Made by a program: the position numbers and the translations under genes
Shown here: piece after piece, positions 21,749 to 33,091 of the stretch
Layout of the letters: every line of letters begins with the position of its first letter
Numbering within the stretch: position 1 is the stretch's first letter
The notes under the pieces: model-generated
The model's input: only the letters and a program-made list of their open reading frames with translations
Databases searched by the model: none
Told to the model about the DNA's origin: nothing
Assembly (NCBI GenBank): GCA_030180135.1
Contig: CM058239.1
Coordinates: 70,191,823-70,255,822 of the forward strand
From: Orychophragmus violaceus
Lineage: Eukaryota > Streptophyta > Magnoliopsida > Brassicales > Brassicaceae
Reading direction: 5' to 3'
DNA: 64,000 bases

Positions 21749-22431
21749 TGAAGGAATTTCTAGCAGTTTCTAATCAGGATTAGCAACCCTAGGTCTAAAT
21801 TCCAAGCCTAGGATCTAGGGTTCATATAATTGAATAATTGAGATCTCAGAATTACCTGGTGATTAGCAGCGGAAGTATTAGCAGATAATCGAGATCACGA
21901 AGCGCCTCAAATGCTGCGCCTCTACTGGTATCCACACGCACACAAACTAGACCGCAGGGATGCTAGTGCCTTACCGAGATCTAATCTCCAGAGAGGTTTC
22001 TTTCTATGTTCTGGTGGCTGTGAATTAGGTTAGGGATCAGTTTAGGTCGACCATATATCTTATATATGTCGACTTAAACCATGACGGAATTAACCAACGA
22101 TTAACCGAATTAATCTGATTAATCCGCGAGTGCATCGATCGTTGCACTATATGCATCGATCGATGCAGTCCCTGAACATTGATATCGAATGCATATCAAA
22201 TATGCATTCAATAGATCATTACATTAATGATCAACCTCGTCTTTAACGTCCAGTTTGCTTAGGTGTGTGACCCTGTAGGATCATATAACACTAGCAATGA
22301 GTTCTAAACTCATTGATCACAAGTGGCTTCTAGCAAAGCATTATGACTGCCTAGTATTATATGATTGTCTCATCTCGACAATACCACTTTCTCTTAGAGC
22401 AAGTACAATAGATTTCAGGACATTCCCAACA
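21749..22431 (-). repeat. Cop-2 5' LTR
   Basis: Partner of 15525-16207, same length, about six substitutions. Palindrome pair at 22133 and 22154. Confidence 0.93.
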
Positions 22432-23163
22432 GTTTCTGAGTTGCAAAGCTCACGATTGGTGTTTCTGCTGCAACATTTAACCGTAGAGTTTCGTTTTGTG
22501 CTATCGTTTGATAGACACTATCCAAGTCTGGAAGCCGAGAGATTTCACACAGTTGTGATCTGATCACGCCATGAGTTGCATCATCGAGTCCCGCAAGAAA
22601 ATCATGAACCCGAAGTATCTCCTTCTCCTCTTCATGTGTTGTGTTCAAGTCACACTCGCATTTGTTAGAAGTGCAGATCTTTGTATTCATGCATTCGGCT
22701 ATGCCATCCAATATCTTGGTCAAGCGTCCGAAGTAATCATCTTTGATCCGTTTTGCTTGCACATCGCCCAAGAGTTTCTGAGTTGCTGTAAACGAGCTCC
22801 ACTTTTCAGGGAGTATCGTTTTTTAATTATATCCCACAAATCTTTGGTGACTTCTCTTGTGGATTTTGCTGATCTGATCTTTGGTTCAATTGTTTGTTTG
22901 ATCCATCCGACCAACAAGTGATTGTTCGCCATCCAGTCTTCTAGAAATTATGAATCTGCTGTTGGTTTGGGTATACTCTCGTCTATAAATCAAAATTTCT
23001 TCCGCGAACTAATGGCCATTCGGAAGTTGATTGCCCATTGATCATAATTGGATCCGTTGAGCAAAGGTTGAGATATAACCGCACCGGGATTGTTGTTGGA
23101 GCTAAGATCATATGGCGAAATCGTCTTGTATTTCTTGTCGTCTGTTGTTGATAACTGCGCCAT
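22432..23163 (-). pseudogene. Cop-0 Gag remnant
   Basis: Starts on the minus strand at 23163 (MAQLSTTDDKKYKTISPYDL). The copia N-terminal motif LNGSNYDQWAINFRMA follows, then stops near 23000, an open stretch MANNHLLVGWIKQTIEPKIR (22932), a frameshift near 22760, and DDYFGRLTKILDGIAECMN. The text ends where Cop-2 enters at 22431. It is a UBN2-type copia Gag distinct from the Cop-1 family. Non-functional. Confidence 0.8.
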
Positions 23164-23281
23164 CGTTCACACTGTTTTAACGGAGAAAAGACAGAGCTTC
23201 TCGTCGCCTAATTTTAGGTTGTTTCCTTACGATTGTAAGAGAAACAAATCGATTTGCTTTGAATGTGTTTAGCACAATTTG

Positions 23282-23297
23282 TCAAGCTCTGATATCA
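23282..23297 (-). promoter_or_regulatory. Cop-0 primer binding site
   Basis: On the minus strand TGATATCAGAGCTTGA follows the LTR end; a tRNA-Met-type site with one change from TGGTATCAGAGC. Confidence 0.7.
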
Positions 23298-23465
23298 TGA
23301 TAAATTATGAATCTTAACTTATTGTTTCATTAGGCTTCTTTGGCCGATATAGGGCATTACATAGGTCAAGTTCGTATAAGAACTATCTAATGATAAACAA
23401 AAAGATATCTAACTATATCTAAATAGAGTCTATCAACAAGTAGGATATATCAACAAGATCTATCA
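23298..23465 (-). repeat. Cop-0 5' LTR, short
   Basis: On the minus strand it starts TGATAGATCTTG and ends AATTTATCA, 168 bp, beside the primer site. The 3' partner is not in the window, so the outer end is set by TG...CA. Confidence 0.6.
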
Positions 23466-24045
23466 CTCGTATTTATCTCTAACTCCAATAACTGCCTTAA
23501 GCCGTAAATGCTCATATTCACGGATTATTTATAACAATAGCGGTTTAATAAAAGTTTTCTTATAAGAGTATCGAGTCTGAACCACAGGCCCCGTAGTTGT
23601 AAACTATTTTGGGTCATGTTGATTTTATCATTTTAAAAACAGGGGAAATCGCATTGCTACCCACTAATGAGTGCTTGTCACACAAACGTTAAACCCCTCT
23701 TTTAATGGTTGCTTTGCATCCTATTTAATCCGTCCCCATCTGCATTTAGTTGTAGGTCCTCATATATCTGTGCGTCTTTTCTTTTTGTGCTGTTATATAG
23801 TTTGTTCGTATAATTGGTATTAGGCGTATATGGGCATTGTAAATAGTTTTATTACGTAGTCATGGGAACATGAATCTTGATGACCTTTACTTGGGTGGTC
23901 TCCGCCTCACCCTTATGCAACCAGAGTACCATTACTCTTCATACTCATTGCAGCTGATGGATGGATTCGTAGTTATCTTCTTCCCTTATATTAAGATAGA
24001 AATAAACATTAGCGTTTTGAATAGTCGCATTCCTCTAATAGATTC
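23466..24045. other. Unassigned DNA at the Tat insertion site
   Basis: Background sequence between Cop-0 and the Tat element. A short open frame starts at 23870 (MNLDDLYLGGLRLTLMQPEY) and would continue past the Tat insertion to a stop at about 42793. I do not recognise it and it may be chance. It ends with the target duplication GATTC (24041-24045). Confidence 0.4.
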
Positions 24046-24582
24046 TGTTAGAGACAAGGTTAGCACCTTCCTAAAAGGCCTATTAATGAGTTTAGGTCGG
24101 CCCAGAATGGAAAGTCGGAAATAAAGCCCAAGGCGGTAAAACTTAGGTTAAACCGAACTCGGGATAACCGGCTTACATTAGGGTTCAGAAGGTGTCGGAT
24201 AAAGGCGCCGCATGACGACATCGAGAAAGTGGAAAGATTCCATATCAAGATAAAGCCAAGAATTTAGGAAATATTCGTATTTATCTTGTATTTTCCTTAT
24301 TGTGTTAAACCGACTTGTAACCCTATAAAAGGGAACTCGGCGAGTCAATAAAAAACACGCTTTTCTTATTATCTTTGAGCCTGAGAAACTTTAGAGCAAA
24401 TTTAAACTAAACTTTCTCCGGCGACTTTAGAACTCTCTTTTACCGGCTTCCATCTCGGAAAACCGGCTTATAAACCCTAATTCCCAAATTCTCATCGTAT
24501 TCACTAATTCTTCTATTAGAATCCCCTAATTTCAAACCTAAAACTCTTGCTATCTTTGGATAGACCGAGTTACGATCTTACA
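24046..24582 (+). repeat. Tat 5' LTR
   Basis: Contains a CCTATAAAAGG TATA-type core near 24322-24332, a likely promoter. Partner at 42204-42740. Confidence 0.95.
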
Positions 24583-24603
24583 ATTGGCGCCGACTGTGGG
24601 GAT
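24583..24603 (+). promoter_or_regulatory. Tat primer binding site
   Basis: ATTGGCGCCGACTGTGGGG directly follows the LTR. The TGGCGCCG core is typical of plant Tat and Athila primer sites; the exact tRNA is uncertain (tRNA-Asp-like). Confidence 0.8.
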
Positions 24604-24627
24604 TTCTAAGAGAAATTTCTGAACGAG

Positions 24628-27192
24628 ATGTCGGGAAATCATAAGGAAATCGATCCGGATAACCCTAGGGTTGACTTAAGCGATCATGACGAAAGTGATT
24701 ACGACCAGAGTGATCACAAAGACGACGCGGCGAAAGGCGGCCAGCAGCCGTGAGATGCCACCAAGACAAACAAAGCTCGAGATGACAGCAAACATGCCCC
24801 GTCACTCAGCGAAACAGTAACTCAAATCGAGCAAGACAAGGTCTTAGCCACTCTGATGGCCAAGATCGAGTCGCAGAACGACTTGATCAAAACATTCTCA
24901 GAGAAAATCGACCTACTGCAGACGGAGCAAGCAAAGATCCGTTCGGACCAACAGTCTAGAAAGTCCAAGAGAGAGGTGCCTCCAAAGGTGAAAGACAAAG
25001 TCGCCAGACGGCTGGTCTATGATACATCTGAGGAAGGCCACCATGAACAAAGCCGTAGCAGCGAGTCCAGGAGAAACCCGCGCAAGGAAAGCAACAAGAA
25101 GGATACTCGCGAGCGGAGCTTACATCGGAAGGAAGGGTCCGAGGAACCCAAACGGAGCGAAAGTCGGAGACGGGACGACTGGAGCGATGAGAGATACTCA
25201 CCCGATAAGGATGAACGCACCAGTCACCAGACACGGGACATGCGCCACAGACGAAATTCGCGACATGAGAACGGCTCGCACCGTGATAACTATCACCATG
25301 AGCGAAGTATGTCACACGAGAAAACTCATGGAGCGTCTATTCGCGGAGCAAGTCGCAACCATGTCGAGAAACAGCTGACTGAGCTCAGAGACACCCTAAA
25401 AGAGTTAAAAGGGGAAGTCCATGGCGTTAAGGGGTCCGCACCGGAGATCGACCGAATCATCGAGGAGACTCGGAGGACACCCTTTACCTCGCGCATCACA
25501 AACACGTACATAAGGCAGAGGGAGAAGCTCAGATTGCCGATGTACGACGGCACAAAAGATCCAGCGACCCATCTTACAACGTTCAAAATCATGGCGGCAA
25601 AGGCACGGTTTTCATCAAGCGAGGAGCGTGACATCGGTTTCTGCCAACTATTCACCGAAACCCTGGAGGGGGACGCATTAAACTGGTTCTCACGACTCCC
25701 ATCCAAATCAATCGACAGCTTTTCTGACCTCACATGGGCTTTCGTGAGGCATCATTTCGCCTACATACGTAAGGACACTTCACTAAGCGCATTGATGTCC
25801 ATGACGCAAGAAAAAAAAGAAACTTTGAAGGACTTCATAGAGAGGTTCAGGGCAGTGATGACACGAGCAGAGGCTCCAGATAAATTCACAATCGCGGCCT
25901 TGACAAATGCCGTCTGGCACGAGTCGCCCTTTTACCAAGATCTAGTCGTCTACCCGCCCTTAAACATCGAAGATGCGCTTCACCGAGCAAACAAGTTCGT
26001 GGAATTGGAGGAGAAAAAAGTCGCTTTAGCAAAAAGATTCGGTTCCGGCAAGCAAGCAGACAAGAAGGAAGAAAATGAACCTAGACAACATTACGATAAA
26101 GGGGCCAAAACGATGGTTGTCGATAGATCTGATAAATCCCGATCATCAAAATCATGGAATAAACGGAACAAAGAAGCAAAGGGGAAGGCGCAACGAGCAG
26201 CCTCCGCTACCGGGGATAAGTACTGCGAGTACCATCAAGCTACATCGCACGACACGGCTGAATGTCGGAATCTCAGAAATGCACTCTATTCCCGACTCTC
26301 GGATGAAGAAATCAAGGCGGCTATTGAGAGGTTGAAAAAGGAAGAATCGGGGCAACAAAAGGAGGACAAAGCCGACGAGCAAGCTCCTAAGCAGGATAAA
26401 CCGCCACGGCGTATCAAAAGCATAGCTTTGAAACGCAACCGAGAAGAAGAGGAGGGAGAAGACGAAGAGGAAACCCCCAAAACCGTCCGAAGAATCAACA
26501 TGATCATGGGAGGTCTAATCTCCGTAAACGATTCGGTCCGGTCAATCAAGGTCTACGAACGCCTAGCGTTAGCCGCGCAAAAAGCGCCTCAACCAATCTT
26601 GTCGGATGATCCACCCGTCATCTTCACCGACCAAGACCTCTATGGGACTCACTACCCCCATAACGACCCGCTAGTGGTTGAGCTGTTAATCGGAAGCTGC
26701 CAAGTATCTCGAATACTGGTAGACACCGGGAGCTCGATAGACTTAATCTTCCTGGATACACTCAAAAAGATGGAGATTAAGGAGGAGGATATCAAGCAGA
26801 AGGCCAAGCCGCTCACCGGGTTCACAAGCGAAACGACGTACACAATCGGAACGACCAAGTTGCCCGTTTTCGCAGGAGGAGTTAACAGATTGGTGAGGTT
26901 TCATGTCATTGACAAGCCAACCATCTATAACGTCATCCTCGGAACTCCGTGGCTATACAGCATGAAGGCGGTATCTTCGACATACCATCAATGTCTGAAG
27001 TTCCCGACACCTAAAGGAATTCAGACAGTCAAAGGATGCCAGAGCGCAAGCCGGTCGTGTTTTGCAAGAGAACATAAGATTCGAGTGCCTTCGTGCATGA
27101 TCAATACAGAGCACGGAAGAAAAGGACCAGAGAAAGAACTGATCCAACAAGTCATCATCGACGACTCAGATGCAAGCAAGTGTGTAGGGATC
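24628..27192 (+). pseudogene. Tat Gag-protease, first part of gag-pol
   Basis: The ATG at 24628 starts MSGNHKEIDPDNPRVDLSDH. A TGA at 24751-24753 (codon 42) interrupts it; the frame is open again through the Met at 24856 to the Cop-3 insertion. Order: charged R/E/S-rich region; Gag core (YDGTKDPATHLTTFK to FVELEEKK, about 25540-26015); a CX2HX4HX4C element CEYHQATSHDTAEC (about 26224-26265) in place of a classic knuckle; lysine/glutamate-rich linker; retropepsin LVDTGSSIDLIF (about 26718-26755) and VILGTPWL. It would form the particle and process it. The TGA may be a CGA change; use of a later Met is possible. Confidence 0.88.
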
Positions 27193-27873
27193 TGTTGGGA
27201 ATGTCCTGAAATCTACCGTACTATCTCTAGAAAGTATGATAAGTGTCGAGATCAGACATAAGTCATAAATACTGGGTGATCATGATGGCTTGCTAGAGTC
27301 CGCTCATGATCTATGAGTTTAGGACTTATTACCAGTATTGTATGATCCCGAAGGGTCACACACCATAGCTAACGGGAAAGTTAAATGGAATAGATACGGT
27401 AAGATGCAATGGCATTTACTGTATTGGATCAGAGAATTGGGCCAGACAAAATGCAGGCTTTTGTCTGATTTGTGTCTTGGGCCCAAAAGATTAATGAGCC
27501 ATTAGTCTAATGACTTGGGCCCATTAATGAGAGATAAAAGAATGAGAAAACCCTAAGGAAGAGAAGAGGCTTGCGATTTTTCTCAAGTGTGGCCGCGAGT
27601 TTTTCATGCTCTCTCTCTAACCTCTCTTTCTGATCTGATCCATCTCTTTGGTCTAGCAGCCATCCCTTGCTTGTAAGAGTGTGGATACCAAAGGAGGAAT
27701 AGGTGATTCATCAGTTCTGAGCTGATCTTGTCATTACCATCAATAATCCGCTGCAAAAGGTAATGTCACAGGTTTGATTTATGATTCGTTTTGCAAGAAC
27801 CTAGATCTGTTTAAGATTATGTGTTAGGTTGTAATTTGGGAATTAAACCTTGAACAAACACCATAATCCTTCA
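27193..27873 (+). repeat. Cop-3 5' LTR
   Basis: 681 bp, unrearranged version. It lacks the palindrome pair found at the comparable place in the Cop-1 LTR. Confidence 0.95.
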
Positions 27874-29685
27874 GTGGTATCAGAGCCAGGTTTTAGGTTT
27901 CTTGACAAATTGGATCATATGATTTTATTGTTTTTTTTGAATCAATTAAGGAAACAAAGAATCGATTGGTTAATGTTTGTTTAATCATTATGAATCGAAT
28001 TTGTATGTCACGATTGTTGATTATTAATAATGTGATGAGTTGTATTGTTAAAATCAAAATCGATTGACTTTGCTTCATGAATGTCGATTGACTTTGTCTT
28101 ATTTGTTTACTTTGTTAATGGCATGAATCGATGACTCTGTTGACTTGGTTAATAAATAGGACAAAATCGTGTGTTTTTGTTGGTTCAACTAATTAACAAA
28201 AGTGTATGTCAAGATCAATTAATTGAAGTTAGGGTTTCATAAGATGACAAAAAGTTGTTTGTCTTCTTGTTAGAAGTTGTTCCAATTTCATAATTAATTG
28301 AATCGATTGATGTTTGTTAATGGAATCGTGTGATTGTGTTGACAAAATAGGCCGTGTGGTCAATGGGCGAGTGATCTTTCACGGGTCGATCGTGGATCGT
28401 GCGTGATGGCCGATTGCTTGGGCCGTTCGACCATGAGCCGAATGACAAGCGTGATCGTTTGGGCCGAGATCGATCATTTGATCGTGAGGCCGTGTAACGG
28501 ATCATGCGTCAATGGGCCGAGTTGGATCTTGGATCCGATCGTTTGGCCCGTTAAATTTTTACGTCCCGCGAATAGTCAATCGGTTAAACCGAGCTTCGCG
28601 GTTCGTTGCCCAAACCACACCGATTAACCGGTCCATTTAATTGGCGGTTAATCGTGTGTTTAAAAAGCCTTAAACCGCAAGTTAAATCAAAATTGGCTAA
28701 AACACTAGGTGTTTCTTCCTGGTTTTGGATTTAACTGAACCGATCCAATTTAATTGGTGGTTCAAGCGGTTAACCCGAATCGCGGTTTGCTAGAAATTAT
28801 TTAATACATGGTATTATTTAATTTCTGGTTAAACCGGATTGAAATTCAAAATTGAATTTTAACCTAAACCGAAGGCTGGTCTAAGTTTGATTTGGTTGGA
28901 CCAAATAATTTAGAGCTGGTCTGGTTTAGTAAATAACCGATGGTTTTGATAGTTAATTTGGTCTTGGACCAGAATTAATAAACCAGATCGGTTATGTCAA
29001 ATTATTGGGCCAGCTGGAATTCTATGGTCTTGGGCCAAAGAATTGGGCCTATAATTTGTGACCCAACCCAAAATATTTAATGAAATATTTAAATTAGAAA
29101 TTTCTATTTTTAGTAAGTTACTAAATTTAGAAAGTTTCTAAAATAAGAAAGTTTCCAAAATAGTAATCTTCTATTTTTGGAAATAAAACTTAAAAATCCT
29201 CAAAAACAATATCAAGCTTGGATGTCTTTCCAATCTTGTCAGCTACTTAACGCTTATTTGATTACAGATATGGCTTACAGTGTGAGGTGTCTGTTTTCGC
29301 GTAAGTAAAGTAGTATATAGTCACTAATTTCATTGGGAGTCCCAGATTTTAGTGATTATTTGGCTGTAAGAGATTGGTTTCCTTGACTGGGCCATCGGGA
29401 GTCCCGGGCCTTGAGACATCTGGTGAATTTGGGCCTCGGGTCCAATTCACAACCGAGAGTTATTGGTTATAACTAGCTGTGTGTATGCTTACCAAGTAAA
29501 GCTAATTCTGGGTGACGGCCAGTGGCCCACTTTGGATTTAGCTAAACATGGGTCTCGGAATCATTGTATTCTTATGAGGTTAAACAAAGAAATTTTGAAT
29601 ACAATGCGAGTTTTCTTATAAGTTGTTAAGATTACTCTTTTATGAACTTAATAACTAAAACTCTATTTATCTCTAAATTTCAGCT
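27874..29685 (+). other. Cop-3 primer site and leader
   Basis: TGGTATCAGAGCC (27875-27887) is the tRNA-Met primer site. The 1.8-kb leader has no gene. It shares with Cop-1 the AGAAAGTTTC-type repeats (29095-29165), the text around GGGAGTCCC and a CTAAATTTCAGCT acceptor-like sequence just before the gag ATG. The segment 28605-28683 also occurs inverted in the 3' LTR. Confidence 0.75.
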
Positions 29686-30576
29686 ATGACGAGCACAAAC
29701 AATCAAAACACTTTCTCGATCCGGTATGTCCTTGAGATGGACAAACTGAACGGATCAAAGTTCTTGACTTGGTCGCGGAACCTGAGACTAGTTCTCAGGC
29801 ATGAGAGAAAGGACTATGTCCTTGAAAGAGCTCTCCCCGTGAGGATCGGGTCCAATGCCTCTCATGCAGTATATAATGCTTGGAATAAGCATTATAATGA
29901 TGCGGTAGATGTGCGTGGTCTGATATTGGCTACCATGGACTCAGATTTGCGGAAGCAATATGAGAAGATGGAGTCGCCAATAGAGATGATCAGCAGCCTG
30001 AAATTGAAATTTCAGGAGCAGGTAAGAGTGGAGAGATACCAGTTGGTTAAATCTCTCACTAGCTGCAAGCTACCGAATGATCATCCAGTAAGTCCTCATG
30101 TCAGTAAAATGATGGGTTACATTGATAACCTGAGGAAACTGGATTATCCAGTTAGCCAGGAATTGGCAACTGAGATCATTCTGCAGTCACTGCCGTCAAG
30201 CTATGATAAGTTCGTAAGGAACTATATCAAGAAAGGCTTAACGAAGACGTTGACTGAACTGCATGATATGCTCAAGACAGTTGAGCCAAACGTGAAGAGT
30301 ACCCTGTACAATCTCATGAATGAGAAGGGTAGGTTTACTAAACCTAATGCTGACAAGGGTGAAGACAAAGTTGTCCAGATTTTGAATCATGGCAAGCGTG
30401 TGTCTTCTGAGCCCGAATCAGATACCTCTTACGTTGGTAAGTGCTGCTACTGTAAAGAGACTGGGCATTGGAAGAGAGATTGCATTAAATTCATGGAAGA
30501 TTATGAGGAGTTGAAGTTGATGTATGAGACTACTCCCTCAGGTATTCATGTTATTACTTCAAGTTATACCTTATAG
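29686..30576 (+). CDS. Cop-3 Gag, intact 296 aa
   Basis: Open from MTSTNNQNTFSIRYVLEMDK to a stop at 30574-30576. It aligns by eye with Cop-1 Gag through the UBN2-like core (SPHVSKMMGYIDNLRKLDYP) and the zinc knuckle CCYCKETGHWKRDC (about 30442-30483). The stop falls shortly after the knuckle, where Cop-1 continues into protease with no stop. So Gag is a complete stand-alone protein here. It would build virus-like particles and bind genomic RNA. No lesion is seen in 296 codons, while the following pol has dozens. This suggests Gag was kept by selection longer than Pol, or that pol decayed first. Confidence 0.88.
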   Translation: MTSTNNQNTFSIRYVLEMDKLNGSKFLTWSRNLRLVLRHERKDYVLERALPVRIGSNASHAVYNAWNKHYNDAVDVRGLILATMDSDLRKQYEKMESPIEMISSLKLKFQEQVRVERYQLVKSLTSCKLPNDHPVSPHVSKMMGYIDNLRKLDYPVSQELATEIILQSLPSSYDKFVRNYIKKGLTKTLTELHDMLKTVEPNVKSTLYNLMNEKGRFTKPNADKGEDKVVQILNHGKRVSSEPESDTSYVGKCCYCKETGHWKRDCIKFMEDYEELKLMYETTPSGIHVITSSYTL

Positions 30577-33091
30577 GTATTGGTTACTGGTTGTGGCACT
30601 GATGTTTGTTATAATATGTAGAGCCTGAGCAACAGTAGAACGTTGAAGGAAGGGCAAGTGGAACTGCGTGTCTGGAAGGAGCTTGGGATGCTGCCTCAGC
30701 CGTAGGGTTTTCACTTGTAGATGCCTTTCAGGCTTGGTTTTGAATTAAGTAATTGCTACAATGTACCTGCTTTAAGCAGAGTTGTTTTTCATTTTCTTGT
30801 GAAGAATTTGAATGTTTTCATTTTGATAAAGACAAGTTTTGTTCTTTTGATCTTAATGAAATGTTAATTGTAGCACCCTATTCAAGGAATGGGTTTTATA
30901 TCTTAAACCAAAGAGTGCCTAAATGTAACATAAATACCAAATTGGTTTAAATCTGATGAATTAAACCTGATTTTTCTTGGCATAAATGTTTTGGTCAAAT
31001 AGAGTAAATTGGATTCAGAAACCCCATAGTTATGGACTTTTGGGCTCATTTGAATGGATATCTTATGAGACTTGAATTCTGCTTACTGGACCAAAAGACA
31101 AAGGGCCCATCTTAGCCGAGCTAGAGAAAGGCCCAAAGGCTTATTGGAGATTGAACATACTCATGTATGTGGTCCGATGAGCAGTAATGCCAGAGAAAAT
31201 TTCCTGTACTTCATTGTCTCTACTGATTACTTCAGTGAGTGTGACTGTGTTCATTTGATGAGACACAAGTCGGAATTCTTTGACATGGTCGAAAGAGTTC
31301 CAGAGTGAGGTATAGAATCAAAGTGACAGAAGTATTGAGACTCTGGATTAGATCAAGAGTGAGAATACTTAAGTCATTGATAGTGTGATCATCTGAATGA
31401 GTGTGAAGTCGTTTCACAGCTCATTTCTCCTGAAAAACCTGGAGGTGTTTCTGTGAGTAAGAATCAGATCTTATTAGAAATGATTAAAGATGAGTCACAC
31501 GAATCTTCCATGATATTCTTTAAGAATAACGCTCTAGTAATATCTAAGTTTACGCTGAAATAGTTCCACTAATATCAGTTGAAAGACACCACATAAATGT
31601 GGATTGGAAATGATCCAAATTCGTCTTTACTGAGTATTTGTAGTTGTGCTACTTCGCTGGTTGTCCTAAGGAAACCAAGGCTTGTTACTTTTTACGTCCA
31701 TTCTGTTTTCTTAGAGGGGAAGTCACTTTCCAAGAAGAACAGTGGGAGTAAAAGTACAACTCGAAGAAATTCGAGAAATACAGGAGGCTGCTCAACCTGT
31801 TAAGGGAGAGCAACAGATGGATTTACAGATTTCTGTAGGATCTACACCTGTAGAGCCTGAAGTTCGCAGATATGAATGAATCAGTCACTAATCCGAGAGT
31901 GATTTCTCGTCATTAGTTGAACCTGATGATCATTGAAAGTTCGCATGATCTGATGATCATTGAAAGCGACGAATCTGCGAAATTCAAAGAAGCGAAAGTG
32001 AGCCCGGACTCCGAAAAATTACATTTTGTGTAAGTTGGCTTCATCGATCCATTCATGGATGGAAGCAAACATATCGGAGTTGGAATCTTCGTTCTGTTAA
32101 AGTAGTCAAGGTTTTGACTTGAACAGGAACGAAGTGGAACTGTGCGTTTACTAAAAGATAAGTGGGAGCAATATTGCATTTCTCATAGTGTATGTCGATG
32201 ACATACTGATTCTCGAAAGTAACGTTCCAATGCTGCAGTCGGTAAAGGACTGGCTTGGGAGTTGGTTTTATGATTGACATGGGTAAAGCCACGTAGTTCT
32301 TGGATTTTGGATCTAAAGATAAAGATCCAAAAAGAGCTGGTAGGACATAGTCAGGATTCTTAAATTGACAAAGTCCTACACGTAATCAGCAATCCAAGAA
32401 GGGTTTTATGCCAATGTCACATGGCAATTCATTAAGCAAGATACAGTGTCCTGCGATATCTGCTGAGCTTGAATGCATGGATAGGATTCCATATGCGACG
32501 GCAATTGGATCTATCATGTATGCCATGACACGTACTTGTCTTGATGTTGCTTTAATGCTAAGCAAGACAAGTAAAGACCAGTCAAATCCAGCAAAGAATC
32601 ACTGGATTGCCGTAAAGAATATTCTGAAGTATTTGAGGAATACTTAGGATAAGTTCTTGATTTACGGAGAAAGTGAGGTGCTACAAGTCGATAGAGTCTG
32701 AAAGGCAAGTTTCCAATAGACAAAGATAATTCCTGGTCACAGTCCGGCTATATCTTGTGTCTAACTGGCGGTGCAAGGCACTGTTGCTGACTCCATGACT
32801 TAAGCTGAACATTTCGCAGCTTGAGAAGCGGCGAAAGAGGATGTTTGGATAGAAGAGTTCATCACTGAACTTGATGTGATTCACAGCATAGATGAGCCTA
32901 GCTGCACATCAGAGGTCCAAACACCTTGAGGGTAGGTATAACCTATTCCGTGAGATAAATGACAGAGGTGTTAAGTAGATAAGCAAGTTTCATCGAATGA
33001 AAACGTTGCTAATCTATTAACGAAGCCACTCCTTATGCCTAAGCACGAGTCGCGGACTGTAGCTGTAGGATGAGTGAAATTAAGATGTAGT
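30577..33091 (+). pseudogene. Cop-3 pol remnant
   Basis: Fragments follow Cop-1 Pol in order: integrase region (HTHVCGPMSSNARENFLYF at about 31150-31210), the integrase-RT linker, then a jump near 32030 that loses about 400 bp of the RT N-terminal half, the YVDD region (about 32191-32205), and RNase H text (AEHFAA, then AAKEDVW). The end near 33091 matches the end of Cop-1 Pol. Stops and frameshifts are spread throughout. No enzyme could be made. Confidence 0.85.

Larger units (their letters stand above)
15525..22431 (-). mobile_element. Cop-2: copia element with young LTRs and ruined pol
   Basis: Minus strand. Two 683-bp LTRs differ at about six positions (about 0.9%). Primer site and PPT are intact. 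Gag and pol contain many stops and frameshifts, and the RNase H region is deleted. High LTR identity with a much more decayed interior suggests the copy moved recently using enzymes supplied by a relative such as Cop-1 (inference). It carries nine 21-bp palindrome pairs, more than any other element here. Target duplication is imperfect: GTTGC left, GTTTC right. Confidence 0.92.
14990..23465 (-). mobile_element. Cop-0: old copia element, split by Cop-2
   Basis: Read on the minus strand: a short 5' LTR (23465-23298), primer site, Gag start at 23163, Gag to 22432, then Cop-2, then the Gag zinc knuckle and a jump to the integrase-RT linker ending at 14990 against the Athila LTR. The flanks of Cop-2 here carry near-duplicate 5-mers (GTTGC and GTTTC). 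Most of pol is deleted. The copy has stops and frameshifts and is the oldest retroelement in this cluster. It differs from Cop-1 to Cop-3 in its short LTR and Gag. Confidence 0.8.

Noticed and set aside
1332..22165. CRISPR-like repeat array from the recurring palindromes
   Set aside because: Plant nuclear DNA, pairs scattered over kilobases, no spacer-sized regular array and no cas genes.
28370..28520. GATCG-rich part of the Cop-3 leader as further palindrome pairs
   Set aside because: Motifs such as GATCGTG and CGATCAT occur, but without full palindromes at 21-bp spacing.
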